Source of the DNA: Enorma phocaeensis
GTDB lineage: Bacteria > Actinomycetota > Coriobacteriia > Coriobacteriales > Coriobacteriaceae
Assembly (NCBI RefSeq): GCF_016901575.1
Contig: NZ_JACJKQ010000009.1
Location: forward strand, 1-64,000
Direction of reading: 5' to 3'
Length of the DNA: 64,000 nt
Every line of letters begins with the position of its first letter. Position 1 is the stretch's first letter. Made by a program: the position numbers and the translations under genes. A model generated the notes under the pieces. The model did not search any database and had not been told where the DNA came from. It saw only the letters and a list, made by a program, of their open reading frames with translations. Of the stretch, positions 1 to 9,062 are shown one piece after another.

Positions 1-1890
1 TGCACGCTGCGCGTCCAACTCCGCCTGCGCCTGCTCGAGAAGGGCGAGCGCCGAGCGCGCCTGCGCAAGGCCCACCGTTGCCTGGCCTTTGCCGCTGGCG
101 AGCTGCGCCAGCGGGCTCTCGTCGCCTTCGATGAGGGACGTGAGCTGCGCGCGTTGCTCGACGAGCTGGCTGCGCTGGGCCGCCACCGCCTCAAGCTGGC
201 CGCGCTGCTCCTGAAGGGGGTTCAGCTGGGAGACGATGGCCTCGTTTTGCTGGGTGAGGGCGTCGCGCTGCGAGCGAAGCCCTGCGAGGGTCTGCTCAAG
301 CTGGGCGGCCGTGGACTCTGCGGCTGAGAGCTGGGAGTCGAGCTCCCGCAGGCGCTCGGCATAGTCGGGCGACGTCGGGTCGAGCGCGGCGATTTCCTCG
401 CGCAGCGACGCCGCCTGAGACCGGGCGTCCTCAAGCTCGGCCGCGTCGTTGTCAATGGTTTGGGTGAGCTCGCTGATGGCGGCGTTTACTTGCGACAGCT
501 GCTCTGAGAGCGCATCGCAAGCCGAGGTGAGCTGCTCAAGCGTGGCGTCGAGGTCTGGGACGGAGGCGTCGATCTGCGCGATGCCGGCGTCGATCTGGGC
601 CACGAGCGCGTCGATGGCTTCCTGTGCCGCCGTGAGGTAGGCCTCTTGCGCCGTGGCGGAGGATGCTTCGTCGGTTGCCTCGCCAAGGGCGCTCCATGCT
701 TCGGAGACGGCGCCTCCGCCCAGCTGCTCGTTGAGTTCTGCCGCTTGGGTATCGAGGTTCGCTATCGCCGCCTCAAGGGTCGAGAGGTCGGGGATCTGGC
801 TGCGGTTCTCATCGATGGTCGCCTGGGCGTCGTCAAGCTGGGCGAGCGCCTGGGCGCGCTGCGTGTCGAGTTCGTGCTGTCCGGCAAGCGCGTCGGCAAG
901 GCTCTGGCGCAGCGTGGCGCGCGCGTCGTCGATCTGCCGCTGCCCGTCGAGCGCCTCGGCGAGGCTTTCATCAAGCGTTGCCTGGGCGTCGTCTAGCTCT
1001 GCCTGGGCACGGGACAGCTCCGCCAGGGCGTCCGCCTCTTCCTGGGCGATCGTTTCGAGGGCGTCGTCGCGTACCTGCTCGGCACGGGCGCGCTCGCGTT
1101 GCGGGGTGAGCTCATCGATGCGGTCCTTGACGGCGTCGACGGCGGCGGTGTAGTCGTCGGAGTAGGAAGAGAGCTCGGCGGTGCCGTCGACCATAAGGTA
1201 GATGGCGGTGTAGACGTCCGTGTCCGCCACGGCGCCTTCGGTCACGTAGAAGCTGTAGTCGGCAGAGGTCGAGGCGCGGAAGGCGACGGGGCCGTCGGGC
1301 GCGGTGATGTTGCTGGGGTCGATGACCGAGGCGGTGATGGTGTAGGTTCGGCGCGTGAAGACCTCGCTGCTCGATGAGTCTGAGGTGGTATCGGAGCTGC
1401 TATCGGAGGCGTCGCTCGAGGCGGTCTCATCCGCCCCCTCGAAGGTCAGCGTGTCGCCGATTGACTTTCCCGAGTCCTTGAGATACTGGGCGGTCACCGC
1501 GACCTCGTCGGCCTTATCGGGAAGCTCGCCTTCCAGCACATAGGGCTCGTTGATGCCCGACTCGGTGAGCGCCTTGACGTCTACGCTCGCGCGCTTGCCG
1601 TCGATGCGCGTATAGGCGCTCTCCTGCCAGGTGCCCTCGATTTCGGACACGCCCTCCACGCTCGCAAGCTCGTCGACATCGTCCGAGGTCAAGCCGAGCG
1701 TAGACTGAACGCTGATGTCAAAAAGCTTCTGCGTGTCGAACAGCTCGTCGGCGCTCGAGCGCAGGTCCATGCAGGCGACGACGAGTCCGGTCAGCATGGT
1801 GACGCCGAGCGCGCAGATGATGGCGATGGACACGAAGCGCTTCTTGCTCTGTCCGATGGTGCGCAGGATGTCTTTGGTAAACGCCTTCAT
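1..1890 (-). CDS. FtsX/MacB-like ABC transporter permease with giant coiled coil (3' end off window)
   Basis: The frame is open from ATG at 1890 to the window edge, so about 630 N-terminal residues are visible and the C-terminal membrane bundle is missing. A basic N-terminus is followed by one membrane helix at about residues 19-42, then an extracytoplasmic region to about residue 260. From there to the edge runs an Ala/Gln/Glu/Asp/Leu-rich stretch expected to form a coiled coil of more than 350 residues. FtsX-like permeases are partnered by a LolD/MacB-type ATPase, and one lies 10 bp upstream, so the two form an exporter or mechanotransmission complex. A Ser/Thr/Asp-rich linker sits near residues 155-175. 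The ribosome-binding site is weak, which suggests translational coupling to the ATPase. Substrate unknown. Confidence 0.85.
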   Translation of the reverse strand, partial: MKAFTKDILRTIGQSKKRFVSIAIICALGVTMLTGLVVACMDLRSSADELFDTQKLFDISVQSTLGLTSDDVDELASVEGVSEIEGTWQESAYTRIDGKRASVDVKALTESGINEPYVLEGELPDKADEVAVTAQYLKDSGKSIGDTLTFEGADETASSDASDSSSDTTSDSSSSEVFTRRTYTITASVIDPSNITAPDGPVAFRASTSADYSFYVTEGAVADTDVYTAIYLMVDGTAELSSYSDDYTAAVDAVKDRIDELTPQRERARAEQVRDDALETIAQEEADALAELSRAQAELDDAQATLDESLAEALDGQRQIDDARATLRQSLADALAGQHELDTQRAQALAQLDDAQATIDENRSQIPDLSTLEAAIANLDTQAAELNEQLGGGAVSEAWSALGEATDEASSATAQEAYLTAAQEAIDALVAQIDAGIAQIDASVPDLDATLEQLTSACDALSEQLSQVNAAISELTQTIDNDAAELEDARSQAASLREEIAALDPTSPDYAERLRELDSQLSAAESTAAQLEQTLAGLRSQRDALTQQNEAIVSQLNPLQEQRGQLEAVAAQRSQLVEQRAQLTSLIEGDESPLAQLASGKGQATVGLAQARSALALLEQAQAELDAQRA

Positions 1891-1900
1891 GATCGTCTCG

Positions 1901-2602
1901 CTACCACTCGATCTGGGCAATCGGCGTGGGCGACGCGTTGAGCGTCATGTCTGTGACCTTGCCGCTCTTGAAACGGATCAGGCGGTCAGCCATGGGGGCA
2001 AGCGCGGAGTTATGGGTGATGATGATGACCGTGATGCCGTCGTGGCGGCAGGTGTCCTGCAGCAGCTGCAGGATTTGCTTGCCCGTCTGGTAGTCGAGGG
2101 CGCCGGTGGGCTCGTCGCAGAGCAGCAGCTTGGGGTTTTTAGCCACGGCGCGAGCGATGGAGACGCGTTGCTGCTCTCCGCCCGAAAGCTGGGCGGGGAA
2201 GTTTGCCATGCGGTTCTTGAGGCCGACCTTGGCGAGCGACTCGGCGGCATCGAGCGCGTCCGGGCACACCTGCGCCGCAAGCTCGACGTTTTCAAGGGCG
2301 GTGAGGTTGGGCACCAAGTTGTAGAACTGGAAGACGAAGCCGACGTCGGTGCGGCGGTATTCAACAAGGTCCGCCTCGCTTGCATGGGTGATGTCGCGTC
2401 CGTCCACCATCACCTGGCCGGAGGTCGCGGTATCCATGCCTCCCAGGATGTTGAGGGCAGTGGTCTTGCCGGCGCCGGAAGCGCCCAAGATGACCGCAAG
2501 CTCGCCGCGCTCTACCTGAAACGAGGCCCCATCGAGTGCATGGATGAGGGTCTCGCCCGAACCGTATGCCTTTACGACGTTGCTGAATTCTATATAGGAC
2601 AT
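1901..2602 (-). CDS. ABC transporter ATP-binding protein, LolD/MacB class
   Basis: Cytoplasmic ATPase powering the FtsX-like permease encoded next. Walker A is GASGAGKTT, the signature is LSGGEQQR, Walker B is [12 protein letters not shown] and the H-loop is ITHN, all typical of the MacB/LolD/FtsE subfamily, as is the overall length of about 233 residues. An in-frame GTG at 2617 would add five residues (MIGST). I prefer the ATG at 2602 because family members usually start close to a Met followed by a short beta strand, but neither start has a strong Shine-Dalgarno. The gene is divergent from the TetR gene at 2842, a common layout for a repressor-controlled exporter. Confidence 0.92.
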   Translation of the reverse strand: MSYIEFSNVVKAYGSGETLIHALDGASFQVERGELAVILGASGAGKTTALNILGGMDTATSGQVMVDGRDITHASEADLVEYRRTDVGFVFQFYNLVPNLTALENVELAAQVCPDALDAAESLAKVGLKNRMANFPAQLSGGEQQRVSIARAVAKNPKLLLCDEPTGALDYQTGKQILQLLQDTCRHDGITVIIITHNSALAPMADRLIRFKSGKVTDMTLNASPTPIAQIEW

Positions 2603-2617
2603 CGTCGATCCGATCAC

Positions 2618-2830
2618 TCGACAGCGTGTTGTCTATTTGAAGTATAGTAGGGGAGGACGGGCGTTTCGAGTTCCACTCGACATCGCGCGGGCGATTGTCG
2701 AGCAATGGGCTATGGGGGCGGCTTGGCCGCCTCGGGATAGCGACGGTTGGGCCCATGCCGCATCGCGGGAGGCGCTGCCCTGCGCCGCGCGGCGGGCCCG
2801 CCACCGTTTCCACATGTCGTCGCCGCGGGC
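2618..2830. promoter_or_regulatory. Divergent intergenic region with a -10-like box
   Basis: This spacer separates the exporter operon (minus) from the TetR gene (plus). TATAGT at 2643-2648 is a plausible plus-strand -10 box and the overlapping AGTATA at 2641-2646 reads TATACT on the minus strand, so one A/T-rich patch could serve both directions. No good -35 box is visible at the right distance on either strand. I saw no clear palindromic TetR operator. Confidence 0.3.
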
Positions 2831-2841
2831 AGGGGGTAGCA

Positions 2842-3447
2842 ATGGCAAGGAAGCAGCCGCAAGTGACCGAGCAGACCAAGGCGAACCTGACCAGTGCGTT
2901 TTGGAGCCTCTACGAGGAAAAGCCGATCGAGAAGATCACGGTGCGCGAGATAGCCGAGCGCGCTGGATACAACCGTGCGACGTTCTACCTGTATTATCGA
3001 GACGTGTACGACCTCTTCGAGCAGCTCGAGGACGAGATCCTGGCGCAGGTGCGCGGCCTTGTCCAAGACAGGCTGCTGCAGGGCGACATGCTGGACTTTT
3101 CTCAGCACATGGGCCTGGTGGTGGGCCTCGCGCAGCGCTTCGACGGCTTTATGCCCCGACTCATGTCGGGAGACCCCACCTTCAGCGACCGCATGAAGGA
3201 GATCATCGCGCCGCTGCTCGACCGCTTCATCCTTCCCGACAACGTGACCGATCCCATGGAGCAGGGCATCTTGCGAGAGTTCTACCTCTCGGGCATCTTG
3301 GGCGCCATCAACACGTGGATGCTGGCGCCCGATCGCATTCCCATCGAACGCCTGATCGAACTCATCGTGGGAACCGCATTGATCGGGCGCTCCCACGCGG
3401 AGGCCGGGGTATCGGAAGGGCTGAGGGGCGCGCGGCACGCCTCTTGA
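2842..3447 (+). CDS. TetR/AcrR-family transcriptional regulator
   Basis: DNA-binding regulator of 201 residues. Residues 10-57 form the TetR helix-turn-helix (KITVREIAERAGYNRATFY followed by YYRD), and the rest is an all-helical effector-binding domain resembling TetR_C_7/DUF-type regulators. The ATG at 2842 is chosen because AGGGGG at 2831-2836 sits at the right distance; upstream in-frame codons lack this. It is transcribed away from the ABC exporter at 1-2602 and probably represses it. The ligand cannot be predicted. Confidence 0.9.
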   Translation: MARKQPQVTEQTKANLTSAFWSLYEEKPIEKITVREIAERAGYNRATFYLYYRDVYDLFEQLEDEILAQVRGLVQDRLLQGDMLDFSQHMGLVVGLAQRFDGFMPRLMSGDPTFSDRMKEIIAPLLDRFILPDNVTDPMEQGILREFYLSGILGAINTWMLAPDRIPIERLIELIVGTALIGRSHAEAGVSEGLRGARHAS

Positions 3448-3516
3448 CGCCGAGGCGCCGTCCCTCAGGGATGCACGCCGTGCGCCGTTTTGGTGCCGGG
3501 CGTTGTCGCGCCGAGC

Positions 3517-6500
3517 CTAAGCGCTGCCGTCAGAACGGCTCTTTTTCGCCCGCGCCCGTGCCAGGCGCTGGGTGCTTCGAGCCACGATGTCCGGCGGGCG
3601 CACGAACACGGAGCGCGGGAGGAGCCGAAGCGAGAGCATCGCAAGCGCGCGGCGCACGCGGGCAAGGCCGCGGTTCGCGGCGGGTTCTTGAGAGGCTGCC
3701 CTGAGCTGTGCGATGGCGGCGTCCGCACCATGGAAGGCGCGGCGCAGCTCTGCCGGCTCGCCCTGCGGGCTCTGCGGCGTTCCATATCGCGCGATGCACG
3801 CCGCGCGCATGACGAGCTCCAGCGCCCGCCTCGCGTCTTGGGCGTCTTCGTGCCGCTTGGCGCTGCCCGTGCGCAAGGCGGCGGGGCGACGGGTGCTCTC
3901 GGCCGCGCCCTGGGCGAGCGCGGACCCGATGGCGCGGGCGAGCTCCTCCTCGGTCGCGGCGGGCGACGGCGCGATGCCGCGGTCATATGCGCTGTCGACG
4001 AGCTCGTCCCATGCCGCCTTGGCGATCTGCGACGGGCCCTCTGTCTTGCTGTCGACGATGCGAAGCCGCCGTGCCCTGCGCCGGTGGCGAATGATCAGCG
4101 GCGTGGCGAGGGCCAAGCCTGCAATGCCCGCGGCGCCGAGCACCGGAAGCGCCCTCCTCAGCACGTCCCATGCCGCGGCGGCGACGCGGCTTGCGGATGC
4201 CAGCAGCTCGAAGGCGGGATCGGCCGCGGAGTCCGAGGAGGTGTCGCCGGGGGTCTGGGGATTCGTCTCGGCGGCCGCCGGGGTTTCCGGCTGGGCGGCC
4301 GGGGTGTCGGGGTCCGTGGCCGCAGGGGGTTCGGCGGACGTGCCCTCGTCATCTCCTGCGGCAGCGGAGGTTCCGGTGCCGGGGGTGACGTCCACGGCAA
4401 CCCAGCCCACGTCCACCAGATAGACTTCCGTCCACGCATGGAGGTCATGGTTGGTTGCCGCATAGGTGCCCCCGCCCAGTTCCTCGACGCTGGGCCCGTA
4501 GCCTATGGCCACGCGCGAGGGCACCCCCAAGGCGCGCGCCAAGAGGGCAAACGTCGAGGCATAGTGCACGCAGTATCCCTCGCGCCGCTCCAGGAAATCG
4601 CCCATCACCTCGAGCGCGTCGTGGCCATCGCCGTCGGGCGCGCTCGTGGAATAGGTGAAATCTCCTCCGGTAAAGAAGCCCACCAGATACCGCAGCGCCG
4701 CCAGCTCGTCCGATGCGTCTTCAAGTTCGCCGGGCACCCCGGCGGAGGCGGCGCCGCCTATCACCTCGACCATGGCCTGGGGAAGGTCTCCGGGGAGGTT
4801 GAGATAGCGTGCGCCGATATCGCTGGGGAGGGAGGGGCTGCCGGAAAAGACAAAGCTTCGCGTGAGCGCATCGGCAAGCGTCGAGAGCTCCTCGATGTCA
4901 GCCGTCGAGGTGACCGGTGACAGATAGGCGCTCGAGGTCTGGTAGGCCTGTCCCGTCCAGGTCGTGGAGGACGTGCCGAAGATCACGCCGTCAGCGCCCC
5001 ATGTCCAGTCGCCCTGTTCGGGGTCGTCGGCAGCGGTCTGGTAGGTGCCGAGCGGCGTCGGGACGAGGCGGGAGACCACGCCGTCGATGGTGATCTCGGC
5101 GGTGACGCTCTCGACGGCCCCGATGCCTGCCCCCGTCGCCGCTACGGCCTCGATGTAGGCGGAGCCATCGCTGCCGTCGCCGGGGAGCGCCGGTGCGCCG
5201 TTGGATGCCCCGGAGTCGCCGGCAAAGAGCTGGTCTATGAGGGGGATGCCTGTCGAGGCGTCGCCTCCAAGCGACGAGTCGATGAGCCAGGTGTCTCCCG
5301 TGAAGTTGCTCAGTACGCTGAGCCGCAGGTAGAGCGGATGGCCCGCATCGGTTGCGTAGTGCAGGGCCTGGGTCTCGGCGCCGCGGGTGAGCTCGCGCCT
5401 CAGGTCGACGACCGGGCTTACGGCGTTGCTCGAAAACATGGTGGATGTGAGGCCCGTATCGATGGGCAGGGACTGCTCCCAGGAAAGTGCCTGCTCGCCG
5501 AGGGCGCAGCCGGCGCCGGCGGCGATGGCTGCGCCTAGCGCGACCGGCAGCAAAGATGCGAGTGCCGCGTAGGCGGCGCGCGCGACGCGCCGGGGGAGGG
5601 CCGGTCTGGAGGACGCGGCGCCGTCGGCGCGGGGCGAGGCCTCGCGGTCGCGCACATCGACGGCGCCCTCCGCCAGCGAGGCGACGGCGGCAGGCGGGAG
5701 CGGAGGCTCGTCGTCGTACAGCCAGGCATCGAGGCCGCCGAGAACGAGGAAGATGGCAACGCCGGCAGCCACGGCGGCCGGCTCGGGAGGGGTCCCCAGC
5801 AACAGCTGGCAGGCCGCCATGACGACAAGGGGGAAGGCGCCGCACAGGGGGCGAAGGACGGCGCATGAGGTCACCGGGAGAAACAGCAGCGCCGCGCACC
5901 CCGCGACCAAGAGGGTCAGCGCGGCGTCGGCGGTGCCTTCGACGACGAGCGGAACCCATTGTCCAAAGTAGAGGTCCGCCACGCCCTGCATCACCGCGGC
6001 GGAGATGGGTCCCGGTGCCTCGCGCGCCCAGGTTCCCAGGCCCAGGTATGCGCGGGGCTCTCCGAGCAGGTCGAGTCCTACGTCTGCTTGGATGACATGG
6101 TCGGCGCCCGCTATGGCGAGGGCGGTCACAGCGACGACGCAGACGAGCTTGAGAATTGCCCGCACCAGAGGTCGCTGGCAACCCGGCAGCCTTTTGCCAA
6201 GCGTGCCCTCGAGCGCCACGATCGAAAACGTGAGGCACGATGCGGTGTACCAATAGGCGGGTTCGGCGAGCGCTCGCGAGAGGGCGAGCGCCAGCAAGAG
6301 GCCGCCGACGCAGCAGACGGCGGCGGCGAGGTCGACTGCAAGCGGCGTGTGCCTCGGGCGCCGTGCGGCGGCCTTGTCCATCCAGTCGAGCTGGGAGCTT
6401 TCGGGCGCAGCCGGCTCGCCAGGCCGCCGCTTCTCCTCGGGGTCCTCTGCGCGCCTCACGAGTCCCAGCCTTCCCGTCCGCGCATCGACGCGGATGAGCG

Positions 6501-7509
6501 CCGTTGCAGGCAGGATCGCGCGCAGCTCGCGCTCGAGCACGCCCCCTGCCTGTTCGGTTACCAAAACGACGGCATCGTGCTTGTCCGTCTGACGTCCCAG
6601 CAGGCGGCGGACCTCGAGGGCGCGCGACTTGGCGGCGTCGCGCAGGACGCCTGCCGGCGGCACGCTGCCGTCGAATGGAGGGGAGTCAGGCTGCAGCGCT
6701 GCCAGGAAGCGATCGACGGCGACGGGTGCCCGGTAGACGTCGGTGCCGTCGGTTACTGGAGCGGGCGTGGCGCCGGGACGCCGAAGAAGCTCGGAATACA
6801 CGCGCGCGCATGCGAGTGCGAGGTCATCGGGGCGGGAGCAGCCAAGGGTGTCAGCGACCACGATCGGGGCGGGAGGCTCGTCGCGTACGGGCTCAAAAGA
6901 CATGAGGGTGCCATGGTGCGCGGTCTGCCTCCAGGAGATGGCACGCATGGGGTCGCCCTTTTCATATTGCCTGACCTGAGACGAGTCGAGCGTTCGCTGA
7001 GCGTCGCGCGCAGAGCTTCCCAGGCGGCGGAGCAGCGTTGAGAGCGCGTCCGCGCCGGTGCCCTGGGGCGTGATGAACGTCTCTGCCCCATGCTCCATCC
7101 GACGGTCGCGTCTCCACATGCCCAGGGCGTCGCGTACGCGCAGCGTTGCGGCGGGCATGCGGTACCATCCGCGATCCTGAGGCATCTCGCGGGCAGGAAG
7201 CGTCTCGATGACGCGCCCGTGCTGGTCGAGCTTTTCCCAGCAGGTGTCAAGCAGGTAGACCCGCGGGGCGAAAAGCGCATAGAGCCGGGCTCTGCGGCCC
7301 GGCCGTGCAAGGGGCATCAACGCCTGCGCGAGCCCCAGCGCCATCGCGGCGATGAGCGCGACGCCCCAGACGATCAGGGCGTCCAGGGCAATCTCTCCGC
7401 CCAGCACGATGAGGCAGCAGGCGACGGCCAGGTTCAGCGTTCCCCGCAAGGTGGGGACGGGGAGCGTGCCCCGACGGCGCCGAGTTCTATGCGGATGCCT
7501 GCCTGCCAC
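3517..7509 (-). CDS. Fused DUF58 + TgpA-type transglutaminase membrane protein
   Basis: A 1330-residue protein that joins two families normally encoded separately. Residues about 20-65 hold two N-terminal helices. Residues 70-370 are DUF58-like, with the family motif YEKGDPMRAISWR at 182-194. From about 390 to 640 come several membrane helices as in TgpA, then an external domain. The transglutaminase core has the catalytic triad Cys980 (GYCVHYAS), His1024 (HAW) and Asp1040 (VDVTPG). A Pro/Thr/Ala-rich linker, one more membrane helix and a DUF4129-like cytoplasmic tail follow. Start is GTG at 7509, 7 bp after the MoxR stop. MoxR-DUF58-TgpA operons are thought to act on envelope or peptidoglycan proteins; here the last two are one polypeptide. 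Confidence 0.88.
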   Translation of the reverse strand: MAGRHPHRTRRRRGTLPVPTLRGTLNLAVACCLIVLGGEIALDALIVWGVALIAAMALGLAQALMPLARPGRRARLYALFAPRVYLLDTCWEKLDQHGRVIETLPAREMPQDRGWYRMPAATLRVRDALGMWRRDRRMEHGAETFITPQGTGADALSTLLRRLGSSARDAQRTLDSSQVRQYEKGDPMRAISWRQTAHHGTLMSFEPVRDEPPAPIVVADTLGCSRPDDLALACARVYSELLRRPGATPAPVTDGTDVYRAPVAVDRFLAALQPDSPPFDGSVPPAGVLRDAAKSRALEVRRLLGRQTDKHDAVVLVTEQAGGVLERELRAILPATALIRVDARTGRLGLVRRAEDPEEKRRPGEPAAPESSQLDWMDKAAARRPRHTPLAVDLAAAVCCVGGLLLALALSRALAEPAYWYTASCLTFSIVALEGTLGKRLPGCQRPLVRAILKLVCVVAVTALAIAGADHVIQADVGLDLLGEPRAYLGLGTWAREAPGPISAAVMQGVADLYFGQWVPLVVEGTADAALTLLVAGCAALLFLPVTSCAVLRPLCGAFPLVVMAACQLLLGTPPEPAAVAAGVAIFLVLGGLDAWLYDDEPPLPPAAVASLAEGAVDVRDREASPRADGAASSRPALPRRVARAAYAALASLLPVALGAAIAAGAGCALGEQALSWEQSLPIDTGLTSTMFSSNAVSPVVDLRRELTRGAETQALHYATDAGHPLYLRLSVLSNFTGDTWLIDSSLGGDASTGIPLIDQLFAGDSGASNGAPALPGDGSDGSAYIEAVAATGAGIGAVESVTAEITIDGVVSRLVPTPLGTYQTAADDPEQGDWTWGADGVIFGTSSTTWTGQAYQTSSAYLSPVTSTADIEELSTLADALTRSFVFSGSPSLPSDIGARYLNLPGDLPQAMVEVIGGAASAGVPGELEDASDELAALRYLVGFFTGGDFTYSTSAPDGDGHDALEVMGDFLERREGYCVHYASTFALLARALGVPSRVAIGYGPSVEELGGGTYAATNHDLHAWTEVYLVDVGWVAVDVTPGTGTSAAAGDDEGTSAEPPAATDPDTPAAQPETPAAAETNPQTPGDTSSDSAADPAFELLASASRVAAAAWDVLRRALPVLGAAGIAGLALATPLIIRHRRRARRLRIVDSKTEGPSQIAKAAWDELVDSAYDRGIAPSPAATEEELARAIGSALAQGAAESTRRPAALRTGSAKRHEDAQDARRALELVMRAACIARYGTPQSPQGEPAELRRAFHGADAAIAQLRAASQEPAANRGLARVRRALAMLSLRLLPRSVFVRPPDIVARSTQRLARARAKKSRSDGSA

Positions 7510-7515
7510 GGTGCA

Positions 7516-8493
7516 TCAGGCGCCGCGCGGGGCAGGAACTCGTGCCAGCAGGGAATCGAGTGCCTGGTCGCGCTCGCTGGCGGTGGCGCCATAGGCGCTG
7601 TCGGCGAGCACCAACCGGTGCGAGAGCACCGGTATCGCCATAGCGCGGACATCTCCGGGAAAGACGCTGTCCTGACCTTGCATGAGCGCACGCACCCGGC
7701 TCATGGCGAGCAGGGCGAGGCCCGCGCGCGGGGAGGCGCCCAGGCGGTATTGGGGGCTGTTTCGCGTGGCGGAAAGGAGGGACACGGCATAGGCGGCGAC
7801 CGTCTGGCTCACATGGATGTGGGCGGCCGTCTGAATGATCGCGCGCATGTCGCCGGCGGTGCAGACCGGCTTGAGCGCGCCCACCGGGTCGCGCCCGCTT
7901 GGACTTATGAGCATGCGCGCCTCCGCCTGCGGCGTCGGATACCCCAGGCTCGTGCGCGTCATGAAGCGGTCGAGCTGTGCCTCGGGCAAAGGATAGGTGC
8001 CCTCCATCTCGACGGGGTTCTGCGTGGCGATGACGATAAAGGGGCGCGGCAGCTCATAGGTGGTGCCGTCGACGGTGACGCGGCGCTCCTCCATGGCTTC
8101 GAGCAGCGCCGCCTGCGCCTTGGGGTTCGCGCGGTTGATCTCGTCGGCGAGCACGATCTCGGCGAACACGGGGCCGCGAAAGAAGGTGAACTCCCGCGCG
8201 CCCTGGTCAAATACCGTGACGCCCGTGATGTCCGAAGGCAGCATGTCCGAGGTGAATTGGATGCGGCTCACCTGGGCCGAGATGGTTCTTGCGAGCGCCC
8301 GGGCAAGGGTGGTCTTGCCAATGCCCGGAACGTCTTCGAGCAGCAGGTGGCCGCCTGCGGCAAGGGTCATGACCGCAAGGCTTACCACCTGGCGGTTCGT
8401 TGCGAGCGCGCCCGAGAGGGCGGTGACGATCGCATGGAGGGTCGTGCGGGAGGTCTCGCGGTAGCGGTCGGAGAGGTAGGGAGATTCAGACAT
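7516..8493 (-). CDS. MoxR-family AAA+ ATPase
   Basis: AAA_3 chaperone-like ATPase of 325 residues. Walker A is DVPGIGKTTLA near residue 55, Walker B is VLADEINRANPKAQ, sensor 1 is IATQNP, and the family hallmark EGTYPLPEAQLDRF follows. The ATG at 8493 is preferred over the GTG at 8508 because AAAGGGG lies just upstream of the ATG. MoxR proteins typically act with DUF58/VWA-domain partners; the partner domain is in the next gene, whose start follows the stop by only a few bases, so the pair is co-transcribed and probably coupled. Confidence 0.94.
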   Translation of the reverse strand: MSESPYLSDRYRETSRTTLHAIVTALSGALATNRQVVSLAVMTLAAGGHLLLEDVPGIGKTTLARALARTISAQVSRIQFTSDMLPSDITGVTVFDQGAREFTFFRGPVFAEIVLADEINRANPKAQAALLEAMEERRVTVDGTTYELPRPFIVIATQNPVEMEGTYPLPEAQLDRFMTRTSLGYPTPQAEARMLISPSGRDPVGALKPVCTAGDMRAIIQTAAHIHVSQTVAAYAVSLLSATRNSPQYRLGASPRAGLALLAMSRVRALMQGQDSVFPGDVRAMAIPVLSHRLVLADSAYGATASERDQALDSLLARVPAPRGA

Positions 8494-8525
8494 CGTGGCC
8501 CCTTTCACACGGGCGTAGTTGCCTA

Positions 8526-8915
8526 TCAGCCGTCCTGGTGGCCTCGCATGTCCCGTTCGGCCTGGACGATGAGGTCCTCATAATGCTCGATCTTGTAGTC
8601 GAGCCGCTTGAGGCCTGCCTGCATCTCCGAGATGCGCTGGCGCACGAGGGAGCGTTGCTCTTCAAGCAGGGCCTTCCGCTCGGCGATGGTGTCGTCGCCT
8701 TGGTCGAGCAGCTGCATGTAGGTGGTGAGCGCCTCGATGGAGACATTTGCCTGGCGCATGCACTTGATGAACGAAATGCGCGAGCAATCGACCTCGCTGT
8801 AGTCGCGAATGCCGCTTGCCGTGCGCGTCACGTGCGGCAGCAGGCCGATGCGTTCGTAATAGCGAAGCGTATCCGCGCTGACGCCGTATTTCTCCACCAC
8901 TTCTGCGATGCGCAT
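8526..8915 (-). CDS. MerR-family transcriptional regulator
   Basis: A 129-residue regulator. The N-terminal winged helix shows the MerR signature (MRIAEVVEKYGVSADTLRYYERIGLL), followed by a long dimerisation helix (about residues 75-125). It lacks the metal-binding cysteines of MerR/CueR; its only Cys residues (44 and 52) are in the DNA-binding half, so it is closer to the AdhR/NmlR/YyaN type that senses electrophiles or aldehydes. It ends 32 bp before the MoxR gene and could be read into it. TATAAT on the minus strand at 8933-8938 lies 17 bp upstream of the start; the -35 region is a GC hairpin, consistent with an activator-dependent promoter. Confidence 0.9.
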   Translation of the reverse strand: MRIAEVVEKYGVSADTLRYYERIGLLPHVTRTASGIRDYSEVDCSRISFIKCMRQANVSIEALTTYMQLLDQGDDTIAERKALLEEQRSLVRQRISEMQAGLKRLDYKIEHYEDLIVQAERDMRGHQDG

Positions 8916-8932
8916 GGGCTACCTCCACCTCG

Positions 8933-8938
8933 ATTATA
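8933..8938 (-). promoter_or_regulatory. -10 box (TATAAT) of the MerR gene
   Basis: ATTATA on the plus strand reads as a consensus TATAAT on the minus strand, just upstream of the ribosome-binding site (GGAGGT) and ATG at 8915. The expected -35 position falls inside the GC-rich hairpin at 8942-8965. Confidence 0.5.
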
Positions 8939-8941
8939 TGC

Positions 8942-8965
8942 GTCGGGCGCCTCGCGGCGCCCGAC
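8942..8965 (-). terminator. GC-rich hairpin, probable pfkA terminator
   Basis: A perfect 10-bp stem (GTCGGGCGCC with GGCGCCCGAC) closes a 4-nt TCGC loop. It lies about 100 bp past the pfkA stop and directly before the MerR promoter. There is no U-tract, so it may be a weak or Rho-assisted terminator. Confidence 0.5.
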
Positions 8966-9062
8966 AGCGGCATGCTCACTATGTACCCTGGACCCTGCTC
9001 CAGCTCAATATCTTTACAGACATTAAACCGAGCGGAGCGCTCGTCCTTTCAAGCGGAGGTGT

